Positions 1 to 5,424 of a stretch of 5,867 nt of DNA are shown piece by piece. The stretch's first letter is position 1, and the number at the start of each line of letters is the position of its first letter. The position numbers were made by a program, and so were the translations under genes. The notes beneath the pieces were generated by a model. The model worked only from the letters and a program-made list of their open reading frames with translations. It was not told where the DNA came from and ran no database searches. The stretch comes from Acidobacteriaceae bacterium (GTDB taxonomy: Bacteria; Acidobacteriota; Terriglobia; Terriglobales; Acidobacteriaceae), in NCBI GenBank assembly GCA_030040115.1, contig JASHUH010000255.1, forward strand, positions 1-5,867. The letters are read 5' to 3'.

Positions 1-591
1 CACGCCATCGATCATGGTCCAGGGAGACGGGATGTAATTCAGCGAAAGATAGGCGTCGAGAGCTTCGAGACTCAACCGCCGTTCGATCTCGGGATGAACC
101 AGAATGCCCTTCAGTTCGGAGGCGAAGAAGAGATCCTCGCCGCGCTCGGCAATGTAGAGCGGCTTGATTCCGATCCGGTCGCGGGCAAGAATCAGGCTTT
201 GCCGGGAGTTGGACCAGATGGCGACGGCAAACATGCCGCGCAATTTCTCAAAGCAGCCGGTGTTCCATTCGAGAAAGGCGTGGAGCACGGTTTCCGTATC
301 GCAGTGGGTTTGAAACCGGTGTCCGCGCGACGCCAGGGTTTTGCGAATTTCGAGATGATTGTAGATTTCGCCGTTGAAGACGATGACGGCGTCGCGATCT
401 TCGGAAAAAATGGGCTGATCGCCCTTGGCAAGGTCAACGATTTTGAGACGGGCCGCGCCCAGATAGCAGTTCGGCGACTGGAAGACGCCCTGCTGATCGG
501 GTCCGCGATGAAGCAGGGTGTTGGTGGCCCGGCGAATGCGCTCTGGATCGGGACGCCAGTTTTTCGCGGTGAATCCGACTATGCCACACAA
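1..591 (-). CDS. asnB: Asparagine synthetase (glutamine-hydrolysing), N-terminal part, truncated by window edge
   Basis: Cytoplasmic enzyme that transfers glutamine-derived ammonia to ATP-activated aspartate to make asparagine; relatives also amidate other acids in secondary metabolism or envelope synthesis. The visible 197 codons are the class II (Ntn) glutaminase domain. After removal of Met1, Cys2 of MCGIVGF is the nucleophile. Also seen are HRGPD (residues 28-32), the conserved Arg48, NGEIYN (73-78), CDTE (97-100, with Asp98), RGMFA and the ARDRIGIKPLY stretch that ends the domain, then SELKGIL and the start of the synthetase linker (NYIPSP). The ATP-binding synthetase domain lies beyond the left edge. 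The start is TTG at 591-589: an in-frame TAA lies 11 codons upstream with no ATG or GTG between, Cys must be residue 2, and GAGGG sits 8 bases upstream. It is transcribed divergently from the ceramidase-like gene. Family assignment is very secure; housekeeping versus cluster-specific AsnB cannot be decided from this half. Confidence 0.96.
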   Translation of the reverse strand, partial: MCGIVGFTAKNWRPDPERIRRATNTLLHRGPDQQGVFQSPNCYLGAARLKIVDLAKGDQPIFSEDRDAVIVFNGEIYNHLEIRKTLASRGHRFQTHCDTETVLHAFLEWNTGCFEKLRGMFAVAIWSNSRQSLILARDRIGIKPLYIAERGEDLFFASELKGILVHPEIERRLSLEALDAYLSLNYIPSPWTMIDGV

Positions 592-599
592 ATGTCCGT

Positions 600-604
600 C
601 CCTC
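600..604 (-). promoter_or_regulatory. Shine-Dalgarno site of asnB that fixes a TTG start
   Basis: On the minus strand GAGGG is followed by an 8-base spacer and TTG, then the Cys-Gly-Ile-Val codons. It supports TTG as the true initiator, since the frame is closed by TAA only 11 codons upstream. Confidence 0.7.
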
Positions 605-652
605 GTGGAGAAAACCGACTCTTATCGAAAGAAGAGCGCAACAATTTCGTTG

Positions 653-682
653 ATCGTAGCATGGCCCTCCGGGAAGTGTAAA
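653..682 (-). promoter_or_regulatory. Probable sigma70-type promoter of asnB
   Basis: Read on the minus strand: TTTACA (-35, at 682-677), an 18-base spacer, and TACGAT (-10, at 658-653) preceded by TGC, an extended -10 arrangement. The predicted transcription start near 646 would give a 5' leader of about 55 bases. This is a motif match only; a chance match is possible, but the position and orientation suit the divergent gene. Confidence 0.45.
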
Positions 683-796
683 GGCAACCACGGGCGACAG
701 TTGAAGACCGGGAAATGCCGGCGCAGTCGCTCAGGCCCGCTTTATTCCGCTGCTCTATACTTAGACGGACGCTTCATCCGCAGGGCGCCTCTCATA

Positions 797-1699
797 ATGA
801 AAGAGTGGGATAATTTGTTCATCTTTCTCCCGCGCGCTTGGCCGCGCCGCATACGGCTGGCGCTCATTGCGGTTCTTTGTCTGGCGGCGGTGACGCTTCT
901 CAGTCTTGCGCCGCGGCTGCCGTTAGGGGCTTCGTATCACGTTTTTGCCGACCGGCGGACCCTGCTCGGGCTTCCTAATGCGTTGGATGTCCTTTCCAAC
1001 GTTCCCTTCTTTCTGGTGGGCGTGTGGGGACTCGTCTGGCTCATGAGCCGTCGCGGCCGCGCATCCTTTCTAGATCCCAGGGAGCGCGTCCCGTACCTGG
1101 TTTTTTTCGCCGGCGTCATGTTCACCGGCATGGGCTCGTTCTGGTATCACCTTGCGCCTTCCAACCGCCGTCTTCCCTGGGACCTCCTCCCGATGACATG
1201 CTCGTTTGTCGCCCTGGTCATCGCGACCTACATGGAACGGATCAATATTCGCATTGGGCATTTCGTCCTGGTTCCCATGCTTGTTCTGGGCGCCGCCACG
1301 GTTTTGTATTGGTATGTTACGGCCGCTGCCGGACACGGCGACTACAAGTACTACCTGTTTCTGCAGTTCTTCTCGCCTGTGGTTCTGGCGTTGCTTATCG
1401 GGCTGTTTCCTCCTCGCTATAGTGGCTTTGGTTATCTGGCCATCGCTTTTGGTCTTTACATCGGGGCAAAGATTTTCGAGAGCTGCGATTTCGCCGTTTA
1501 CCGGCATCTCGGCCGGACAGTGAGCGGCCATGCGCTCAAACATCTGACGGCCGGAGTAGCTTGTTATTGGATTCTGGAAATGTTGCGCCGCCGTCATCCC
1601 GTTTTGAGTGAGCCAACCGTCGGCTTTCCGGCGGCATTCTGCGTCCATTCAAATAACAGCGCCGTCCCCGAAGTTGCGGTTACGCGGAGATCCGATTGA
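797..1699 (+). CDS. Ceramidase-like (CREST superfamily) multi-pass membrane hydrolase
   Basis: A 300-residue integral membrane protein with about seven or eight hydrophobic helices (roughly residues 20-38, 66-83, 98-118, 129-146, 155-176, 186-204, 210-228 and 245-263). It carries the full signature of alkaline ceramidase-type zinc hydrolases: Ser114-x3-His118, Asp129 eleven residues after that His, and His245-x3-His249 in the last helix. This matches the spacing I recall for human ACER3 (Ser77, His81, Asp92, His217, His221), where three His residues bind zinc. SNVPF (67-71), after FADRRTLLGLPN, is also typical of bacterial members. The family hydrolyses amide bonds in membrane lipids such as ceramides; the substrate here is unknown. 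The start is ATG 797, with a weak AGGG near 783; the frame stays open upstream into asnB, but that part looks non-coding. The last 35 residues form a soluble, non-conserved-looking tail. The stop overlaps the next gene by 4 bases. Confidence 0.82.
   Translation: MKEWDNLFIFLPRAWPRRIRLALIAVLCLAAVTLLSLAPRLPLGASYHVFADRRTLLGLPNALDVLSNVPFFLVGVWGLVWLMSRRGRASFLDPRERVPYLVFFAGVMFTGMGSFWYHLAPSNRRLPWDLLPMTCSFVALVIATYMERINIRIGHFVLVPMLVLGAATVLYWYVTAAAGHGDYKYYLFLQFFSPVVLALLIGLFPPRYSGFGYLAIAFGLYIGAKIFESCDFAVYRHLGRTVSGHALKHLTAGVACYWILEMLRRRHPVLSEPTVGFPAAFCVHSNNSAVPEVAVTRRSD
1686..1690 (+). promoter_or_regulatory. Ribosome binding site for the TTG-started methyltransferase gene
   Basis: GGAGA lies within the last codons of the ceramidase-like gene, 5 bases before TTG at 1696. 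The TTGA overlap of start and stop (1696-1699) suggests translational coupling. Confidence 0.65.
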
Positions 1700-2688
1700 A
1701 GACGTCTCTTTTATCTCTTTTGGTTTGCCCCAACTGCCGCAACGGATTCAGCTTGGCGAGCAAGGAGGTTGAGGGCGCCGAAGTGATGAGGGGCACGCTG
1801 GCGTGCCATGGGTGCGCCAGCCGTTTTCCCGTGGTTCGCGGAATTCCGCGTTTTGTGGAGGAGGGCCTTAATGCGGAAAAGCAAGCCACGGCGGCGGCTT
1901 TCGGCTATGAATGGACGCATTACTCGCAACTCACCGAAGCCGACAAAAAGGAGTTCCTGGCCTGGATTGCGCCGCTAACCCCGGAAGCGTTCAAGGACCA
2001 GGTGGTTCTCGACGCCGGGTGCGGAAAAGGCCGCCATATTTATCTCGCCTCCCGGTTCGGCGCGCGGACCGTAGTCGGCGTAGACCTCTCCTTCGCGGTG
2101 GAAGCCGCCTTCAAGAACACTCGCGGCCTGCCCAATGTGCATGTGGTGCAGGCCGATATTCTGGACCTCCCCTTCCGCAATCCTTTTACGCTGGTTTACA
2201 GCATTGGCGTCATCCATCATCTTCCCGTTCCGAAGGCGGGCTTCCTTGCGATCACCAGACACGTGCAACCGGGCGGCCGCATTTCCACCTGGGTCTATGG
2301 CAAGGAAGGCAATGGCTGGATTGAGCTCTTCGTCAATCCAGTGCGCAAGAACATCACTTCGTGGTTGCCCAAGCCGGTTACCCGTTGCCTTTGTGTCCCG
2401 CCGGCAATGTTGCTCTATGCAGGCCTCAAGGCACTCTACGCGCCCGCCAAAACCCGGCCTGCCTTAAAGCGTTGTCTACCCTACTCGGAGTATCTCTGTT
2501 CCATCTCCGGTTACACCTTTGCCGAAAATCTCTGGAACGTGTTCGACCAGCTCGTGGCGCCCACCGCTTACTACCACAGCCGCGAGGAAGTGGTGGATTG
2601 GTTCACGACCGCGGGAGTGGAAAAAGTCACCATCGAACGCCATAACGGCAATAGCTGGCGCGGCACAGGTCTTATTCCCACGCCCTGA
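1696..2688 (+). CDS. SAM-dependent methyltransferase with N-terminal Trm112-like zinc ribbon
   Basis: A 330-residue cytoplasmic protein. Residues 1-53 form a Trm112-like zinc-ribbon module with Cys11, Cys14, Cys37 and Cys40 (CPNC and CHGC) ending in RFPVVRGIPRFV. Residues about 60-200 are a class I Rossmann methyltransferase: motif I VVLDAGCGKG (103-112), the acidic motif II VVGVDLS (126-132, Asp130 for SAM ribose), QADILDLPF (152-160), SIGVIHHL (169-176) and the post-motif PGG. The C-terminal third is family-specific and probably contacts substrate. Two-domain proteins of this kind are common near lipid, polysaccharide and secondary-metabolite genes; the substrate is not readable. TTG is chosen because it has a good ribosome site, keeps the zinc ribbon intact, and the next in-frame Met (residue 31) would remove two Cys ligands. 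The 4-base overlap with the upstream ceramidase-like gene indicates one operon. No terminator is obvious after it. Confidence 0.9.
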   Translation: MKTSLLSLLVCPNCRNGFSLASKEVEGAEVMRGTLACHGCASRFPVVRGIPRFVEEGLNAEKQATAAAFGYEWTHYSQLTEADKKEFLAWIAPLTPEAFKDQVVLDAGCGKGRHIYLASRFGARTVVGVDLSFAVEAAFKNTRGLPNVHVVQADILDLPFRNPFTLVYSIGVIHHLPVPKAGFLAITRHVQPGGRISTWVYGKEGNGWIELFVNPVRKNITSWLPKPVTRCLCVPPAMLLYAGLKALYAPAKTRPALKRCLPYSEYLCSISGYTFAENLWNVFDQLVAPTAYYHSREEVVDWFTTAGVEKVTIERHNGNSWRGTGLIPTP

Positions 2689-2784
2689 CCGGCCGATCCA
2701 TTCTGGCATCGAGCGATGAAGCGCTACGCCAAGCAGGCAGATGAGCTATCGAATCTGGAAGCGCGGGACGAGCCGCAAATTTCG

Positions 2785-2832
2785 TTCGCGAAGCTTACGC
2801 GAGTTGGGGGTTGAATGGGCAAGCTTCGCGAA
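2785..2832. repeat. Perfect 12-bp inverted repeat made of TTCGCGAA and AAGCTT palindromes
   Basis: TTCGCGAAGCTT at 2785-2796 is mirrored exactly by AAGCTTCGCGAA at 2821-2832, with a 24-base loop. Each arm contains the self-palindromic TTCGCGAA (2785-2792 and 2825-2832, exactly 40 bp apart) and AAGCTT. There is no T-run after it, so a simple intrinsic terminator is unlikely. It could be a paired operator, a cruciform or a transcript hairpin, about 90 bases upstream of the next gene. Confidence 0.75.
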
Positions 2833-2906
2833 GACACGCCGGATGAGGGCCTCGGCCGCGACGATTTGAATACGTTTTTCCGGCTGAACGGTCAATGTGA
2901 CATCCT

Positions 2907-2910
2907 AGGG
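2907..2910 (+). promoter_or_regulatory. Ribosome binding site supporting the ATG at 2919
   Basis: AGGG followed by AAAAGGAA lies 8 bases before ATG 2919. The internal ATG at 3024 is preceded only by an A-rich stretch with no Shine-Dalgarno match. This favours the upstream start although the signal-peptide-like segment begins at the internal Met. Confidence 0.45.
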
Positions 2911-2918
2911 AAAAGGAA

Positions 2919-3899
2919 ATGGACCTCACGTGGGAATACGGCCAAATCTGCAAGGGGTTGGCAGGCCACTGCGCCGGTTCGGGTCATCGCCCGAGTAGCC
3001 GCGCTCCGTTTCGCCTTCAAAAAATGGGTTCGCGGCTGTGCATTGTCACCTTGGCTGGACTGGCGGCCGCCGCCCGGCATTCGGCAAGCGCCGCCGCGCC
3101 TCCGGAATCTGTCCGGGACCCTCTGACCATTGTCCGCGATGCGTCCTGGAACGAGATGCACCACGGCGGTGCGCCTCGTTTTTATCGCTATCGGTTTACC
3201 GAGCAGGACCCAAAAGGAAGCGACGTGAAACTGGTGATCGAAACCAACGAGGGCTCCGTTTCGCGGCTGGTCGAAAAGGGAGGCGCGCCGCTGACCGAGA
3301 CGGACAACGCCGCGGAAATGGACCGGCTCAAAAATCTGCTGGCGAATCCGCAAATTCAACTGCAGCGCTACAGGAAGGAGCGCCAAAACGACGGCCGTGA
3401 AGACGAATTGGTGCGCATGTTACCCGATGCTTTTCTCTACACCGACGAGGGAATGGTTCAAGGGCCGAACGGCTCCTGCTACCGACTGAGCTTCAAACCC
3501 AATCCTGACTTTGTTCCCCCTGACCGCGAGGGCGAGGTGTTCCACGGCATGGTCGGTGAGCTATGGGTGGACGAATCGCAACTACGCATCGTGAAGATTG
3601 ACGCTCACCTTGTGTCGGACGTTAATTTCGGGTGGGGCGTGTTGGGAAGGTTATATCGGGGCGGCAGCATACTTGAAGAAAATGCGGACGTGGGCGATCA
3701 AGACGCACATCATTGGGAATCGACGTCACTTCAGCTTCATCTGACCGGAAAAATATTGATGATCAAGAGCGTGGATTTCTCGACCAGCCAAACTTCCACG
3801 GATTTCCGCCCTGTGGCCTCCGATATCACTTACCAGCAAGCGATCCACATGCTTCTCGAGGGGCCGGCGCCGGCGACGGCGACCGCAGTGTATAACTAG
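2919..3899 (+). CDS. Probable exported protein of an uncharacterised, acidobacteria-associated family
   Basis: Up to 326 residues; function unknown. A signal-peptide-like stretch runs from Met36 (MGSRLCIVTLAGLAAAA, then RHSASAAA before PPES), so the mature protein would be periplasmic or surface-exposed; no lipobox is visible. The mature part is soluble and rich in charged residues. It contains DPLTIVRDASWNE, an YRYRFTEQDPKGS strand pair, a charged helix ending in EDELVRMLPDAFLY, then LSFKPNPDFVPPDREGEVF, GMVGELWVDESQLRIVKID, and a last part with NFGWGVLGRLYRGG and STDFRP. The alternating beta-strand pattern with GELWVDESQLRIVKI recalls LolA/RseB-type lipoprotein-sorting folds, but this is only a resemblance. 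I associate this family with acidobacterial genomes. The start is uncertain: ATG 2919 has the ribosome site, whereas ATG 3024 (291 residues) would give a compact signal peptide. It appears to be a single-gene unit, with spacers of 230 and 179 bases around it. Confidence 0.75.
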   Translation: MDLTWEYGQICKGLAGHCAGSGHRPSSRAPFRLQKMGSRLCIVTLAGLAAAARHSASAAAPPESVRDPLTIVRDASWNEMHHGGAPRFYRYRFTEQDPKGSDVKLVIETNEGSVSRLVEKGGAPLTETDNAAEMDRLKNLLANPQIQLQRYRKERQNDGREDELVRMLPDAFLYTDEGMVQGPNGSCYRLSFKPNPDFVPPDREGEVFHGMVGELWVDESQLRIVKIDAHLVSDVNFGWGVLGRLYRGGSILEENADVGDQDAHHWESTSLQLHLTGKILMIKSVDFSTSQTSTDFRPVASDITYQQAIHMLLEGPAPATATAVYN

Positions 3900-4078
3900 A
3901 ACCGGTTGCATCGGCGGGGATCGAGACTTTGAGATTCCGGGCTGAAACACCAAAATCGATTCGCGATTTTCCGGCGCGACTTAGGGTAGGCTTCAAATTC
4001 GGTGGATGCGGCCGGCTTGTATTCTTGAACAAACGAGTGCTGCCGCCTGAGTAGAGAGATTGCCGCTGAGCGAGAACC
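3900..4078. other. Intergenic region upstream of the transporter gene
   Basis: The 179-base spacer must hold the promoter for the transporter-dehydratase pair if they form their own unit. Apart from the hairpin at 3952-3970 I see no well-spaced -35/-10 pair, and no gene. Confidence 0.4.
3952..3970. terminator. Weak hairpin, possible terminator of the exported-protein gene
   Basis: AAAATCG (3952-3958) pairs perfectly with CGATTTT (3964-3970) around a 5-base loop and ends in four T residues, 52 bases after the stop at 3899. The stem is 7 bp and mostly A-T, with A-runs and T-runs on both sides, so it could work in either direction, but it is too weak to be sure. Confidence 0.3.
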
Positions 4079-5389
4079 ATGTCATCCGCAGACTACGCCA
4101 TGCCGGAAGCATCCGCGATCATGACGCAGGATGTGCTTTACCGCAAAATCGGCTGGCGCCTGATGCCGATTTTGTTCGCGAGTTACATCGCCGCTTATCT
4201 TGACCGCGTGAACGTCGGCTTCGCGAAACTCGAAATGCTCGGCGACTTGAAATTCAGCAACGCGGTGTATGGTTTGGGCGCCGGCATCTTCTTCATCGGT
4301 TACTTCCTCTTCGAAGTTCCCAGCAACCTGATCCTGCACCAAATCGGCGCGCGGGTGTGGATCAGCCGGTTGCTCGTCACCTGGGGCATCGTGTCGGCGT
4401 GCACGGCGCTGGTGCGCACGCCGTGGGAGTTTTACTCGGTGCGCTTCCTGCTGGGCGTGGCCGAGTCGGGATTTTTCCCCGGCATGGTCCTTTACCTCAC
4501 CTATTGGTTTCCCTCGCATCGGCGAGCCAAGATGGTGGCCCTGCTCATGGCGGGGATTCCGGTTTCGGGGGTGATCGGCGGTCCAATGGGCGGCTACATC
4601 CTCCATCGGCTCGCCCACAGCCATGGTCTCGCCGGATGGCAATGGCTTTTCCTGGTTGAGGCTGTTCCTGCGGTGGCGCTGGGCCTCGTGGTTTTCCTCC
4701 GGCTCGACGATCGCGTTATGGCCGCCCGTTGGCTGTCGGAAGAAGAAAAGCGGCGCATCGCCGCCGAAATCAGCGCCGACGCTCCCGCCAAAACCCACCA
4801 CACCATCCGCTCCGTCTTCACCAGCCCGCGGGTGTGGCTGCTCGGCGCTATTTACTTTGGGATCGAGATGGGCTCCTACGCCATTGGCTTCTGGCTGCCC
4901 ACGATCATCCGCCGCTCGGGCGTCAGGAACGCCTTCGACATCGGGTTGCTGACCATGGCGCCTTACGGGCTGGCCCTCATTGCGATGATTCTCGTCGGCC
5001 GCCACGCTGACAAAACCCGCGAGCGCCGCTGGCACGTGGTGGCGCCGTGTTTTATTGCGGTGGTGGGCTTTTTGGTGTGCGCCGCGTTCGGCGCAAACAC
5101 CGCCATGGCCATGCTCGGCCTCATCCTGGCCGTGGTCGGGGTTATCTCCGCGTTGCCCATGTTCTTTTCGCTACCCACTTCGTTCCTGGGCGGGGCCGCG
5201 GCGGCGGCGGGCATCGCGCTGGTGAATTGTACGGGCAATCTGGGCGGATTCATCAGCCCCACCCTCATCGGCGTCCTCACCACGCATACAGGCTCGCTCG
5301 AGTCAGGCCTTTTGCTCGTCGCCGGATGCATGACGGCGTCGTCGATTCTGATACTCGCGTTGATTCCGGCGAAGCTGGTGAATCATTAA
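4079..5389 (+). CDS. MFS permease, ACS (anion:cation symporter) family, probable sugar-acid uptake
   Basis: A 436-residue inner-membrane transporter with twelve predicted helices in two halves, split by the long cytoplasmic loop around residues 205-240 (LDDRVMAARWLSEEEKRRI). ACS family marks are present: YLDRVNVGFA after helix 1 (residues 40-49, with Asp42, Arg43 and Asn45), GYFLFEVPSNLILHQIGAR (73-91), RFLLGVAESGFFPG (121-134) and YWFPSHRRAK. ACS members import organic anions such as galactonate, glucarate, tartrate and phthalate with protons. With an IlvD/Edd dehydratase starting 35 bases downstream, an aldonic or similar sugar acid is the likely substrate. The start ATG 4079 has only a weak purine-rich site (GAGCGAGA); Met15 is an alternative without a better site and would still keep all helices. 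The length is normal for the family and the gene looks intact. Exact substrate is not determinable from sequence alone. Confidence 0.92.
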   Translation: MSSADYAMPEASAIMTQDVLYRKIGWRLMPILFASYIAAYLDRVNVGFAKLEMLGDLKFSNAVYGLGAGIFFIGYFLFEVPSNLILHQIGARVWISRLLVTWGIVSACTALVRTPWEFYSVRFLLGVAESGFFPGMVLYLTYWFPSHRRAKMVALLMAGIPVSGVIGGPMGGYILHRLAHSHGLAGWQWLFLVEAVPAVALGLVVFLRLDDRVMAARWLSEEEKRRIAAEISADAPAKTHHTIRSVFTSPRVWLLGAIYFGIEMGSYAIGFWLPTIIRRSGVRNAFDIGLLTMAPYGLALIAMILVGRHADKTRERRWHVVAPCFIAVVGFLVCAAFGANTAMAMLGLILAVVGVISALPMFFSLPTSFLGGAAAAAGIALVNCTGNLGGFISPTLIGVLTTHTGSLESGLLLVAGCMTASSILILALIPAKLVNH

Positions 5390-5408
5390 TCCACCAGTGC
5401 TCTCCAAA

Positions 5409-5413
5409 AGAGG
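5409..5413 (+). promoter_or_regulatory. Ribosome binding site of the dehydratase gene
   Basis: AGAGG lies 11 bases before ATG 5425 in the 35-base gap after the permease stop. The spacing is long but acceptable. No terminator lies in the gap, which supports co-transcription. Confidence 0.5.
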
Positions 5414-5424
5414 CAACAGCAGTT

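Larger units (their letters stand above)
592..796. other. Divergent intergenic spacer between asnB and the ceramidase-like gene
   Basis: The 205-base spacer separates the asnB TTG start from the ATG at 797. It holds the asnB promoter candidate. On the plus strand TATACT (756-761) resembles a -10 box, but no -35 at proper distance is seen, so the promoter for the rightward pair remains unassigned. An open frame continues through the spacer from 518, but its translation here has no membrane or family character and it would overlap asnB, so I treat it as non-coding. Confidence 0.6.
2689..2918. other. Intergenic region with inverted repeat, no convincing gene
   Basis: A 230-base gap between the methyltransferase and the exported protein gene. 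It contains a short 32-codon frame at 2716-2814 (starts MKRYAKQADELS) and, beginning immediately after its stop, another open frame from 2815 that runs into the next gene in a different register. Neither has a clear ribosome site or a recognisable family. The notable structure is the perfect 12-bp inverted repeat at 2785-2832. No clear -35/-10 pair was found for the downstream gene. Confidence 0.5.

Noticed and set aside
94..681. Long plus-strand open frame of 195 codons
   Set aside because: It lies opposite asnB, whose minus-strand translation carries all glutaminase motifs; this is the antisense shadow of a GC-rich gene.
756..761. TATACT as a -10 box for the ceramidase-like gene
   Set aside because: No -35-like element lies 16-18 bases upstream and there is no extended -10 TG at the right place.
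518..796. Upstream extension of the ceramidase-like frame by 93 codons
   Set aside because: It would overlap asnB and its promoter, and the translated part is Ser/Arg/Lys-rich with no membrane or family character. The family-like sequence begins after ATG 797.
1070..1648. 192-codon minus-strand open frame opposite the ceramidase-like gene
   Set aside because: No recognisable motifs and a composition typical of an antisense shadow of a membrane-protein gene.
2716..2814. Possible 32-residue small protein in the gap before the exported-protein gene
   Set aside because: No convincing ribosome site, no known family, and the inverted repeat starts inside it. It cannot be excluded, but support is too thin to call a gene.
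2815..3126. 103-codon open frame immediately after the small frame
   Set aside because: It overlaps the exported-protein gene by about 200 bases in another register, and its translation has no family resemblance.
3863..3874. 12-base GC palindrome GCCGGCGCCGGC
   Set aside because: It lies in the coding sequence for a Gly-Pro-Ala-Pro-Ala-rich C-terminus and is explained by GC-rich codon choice.
4082..5035. 317-codon minus-strand open frame opposite the permease
   Set aside because: The plus-strand frame encodes an unmistakable ACS-family transporter; the antisense product is rich in His, Glu, Asp and Arg, as expected from the reverse of hydrophobic codons.
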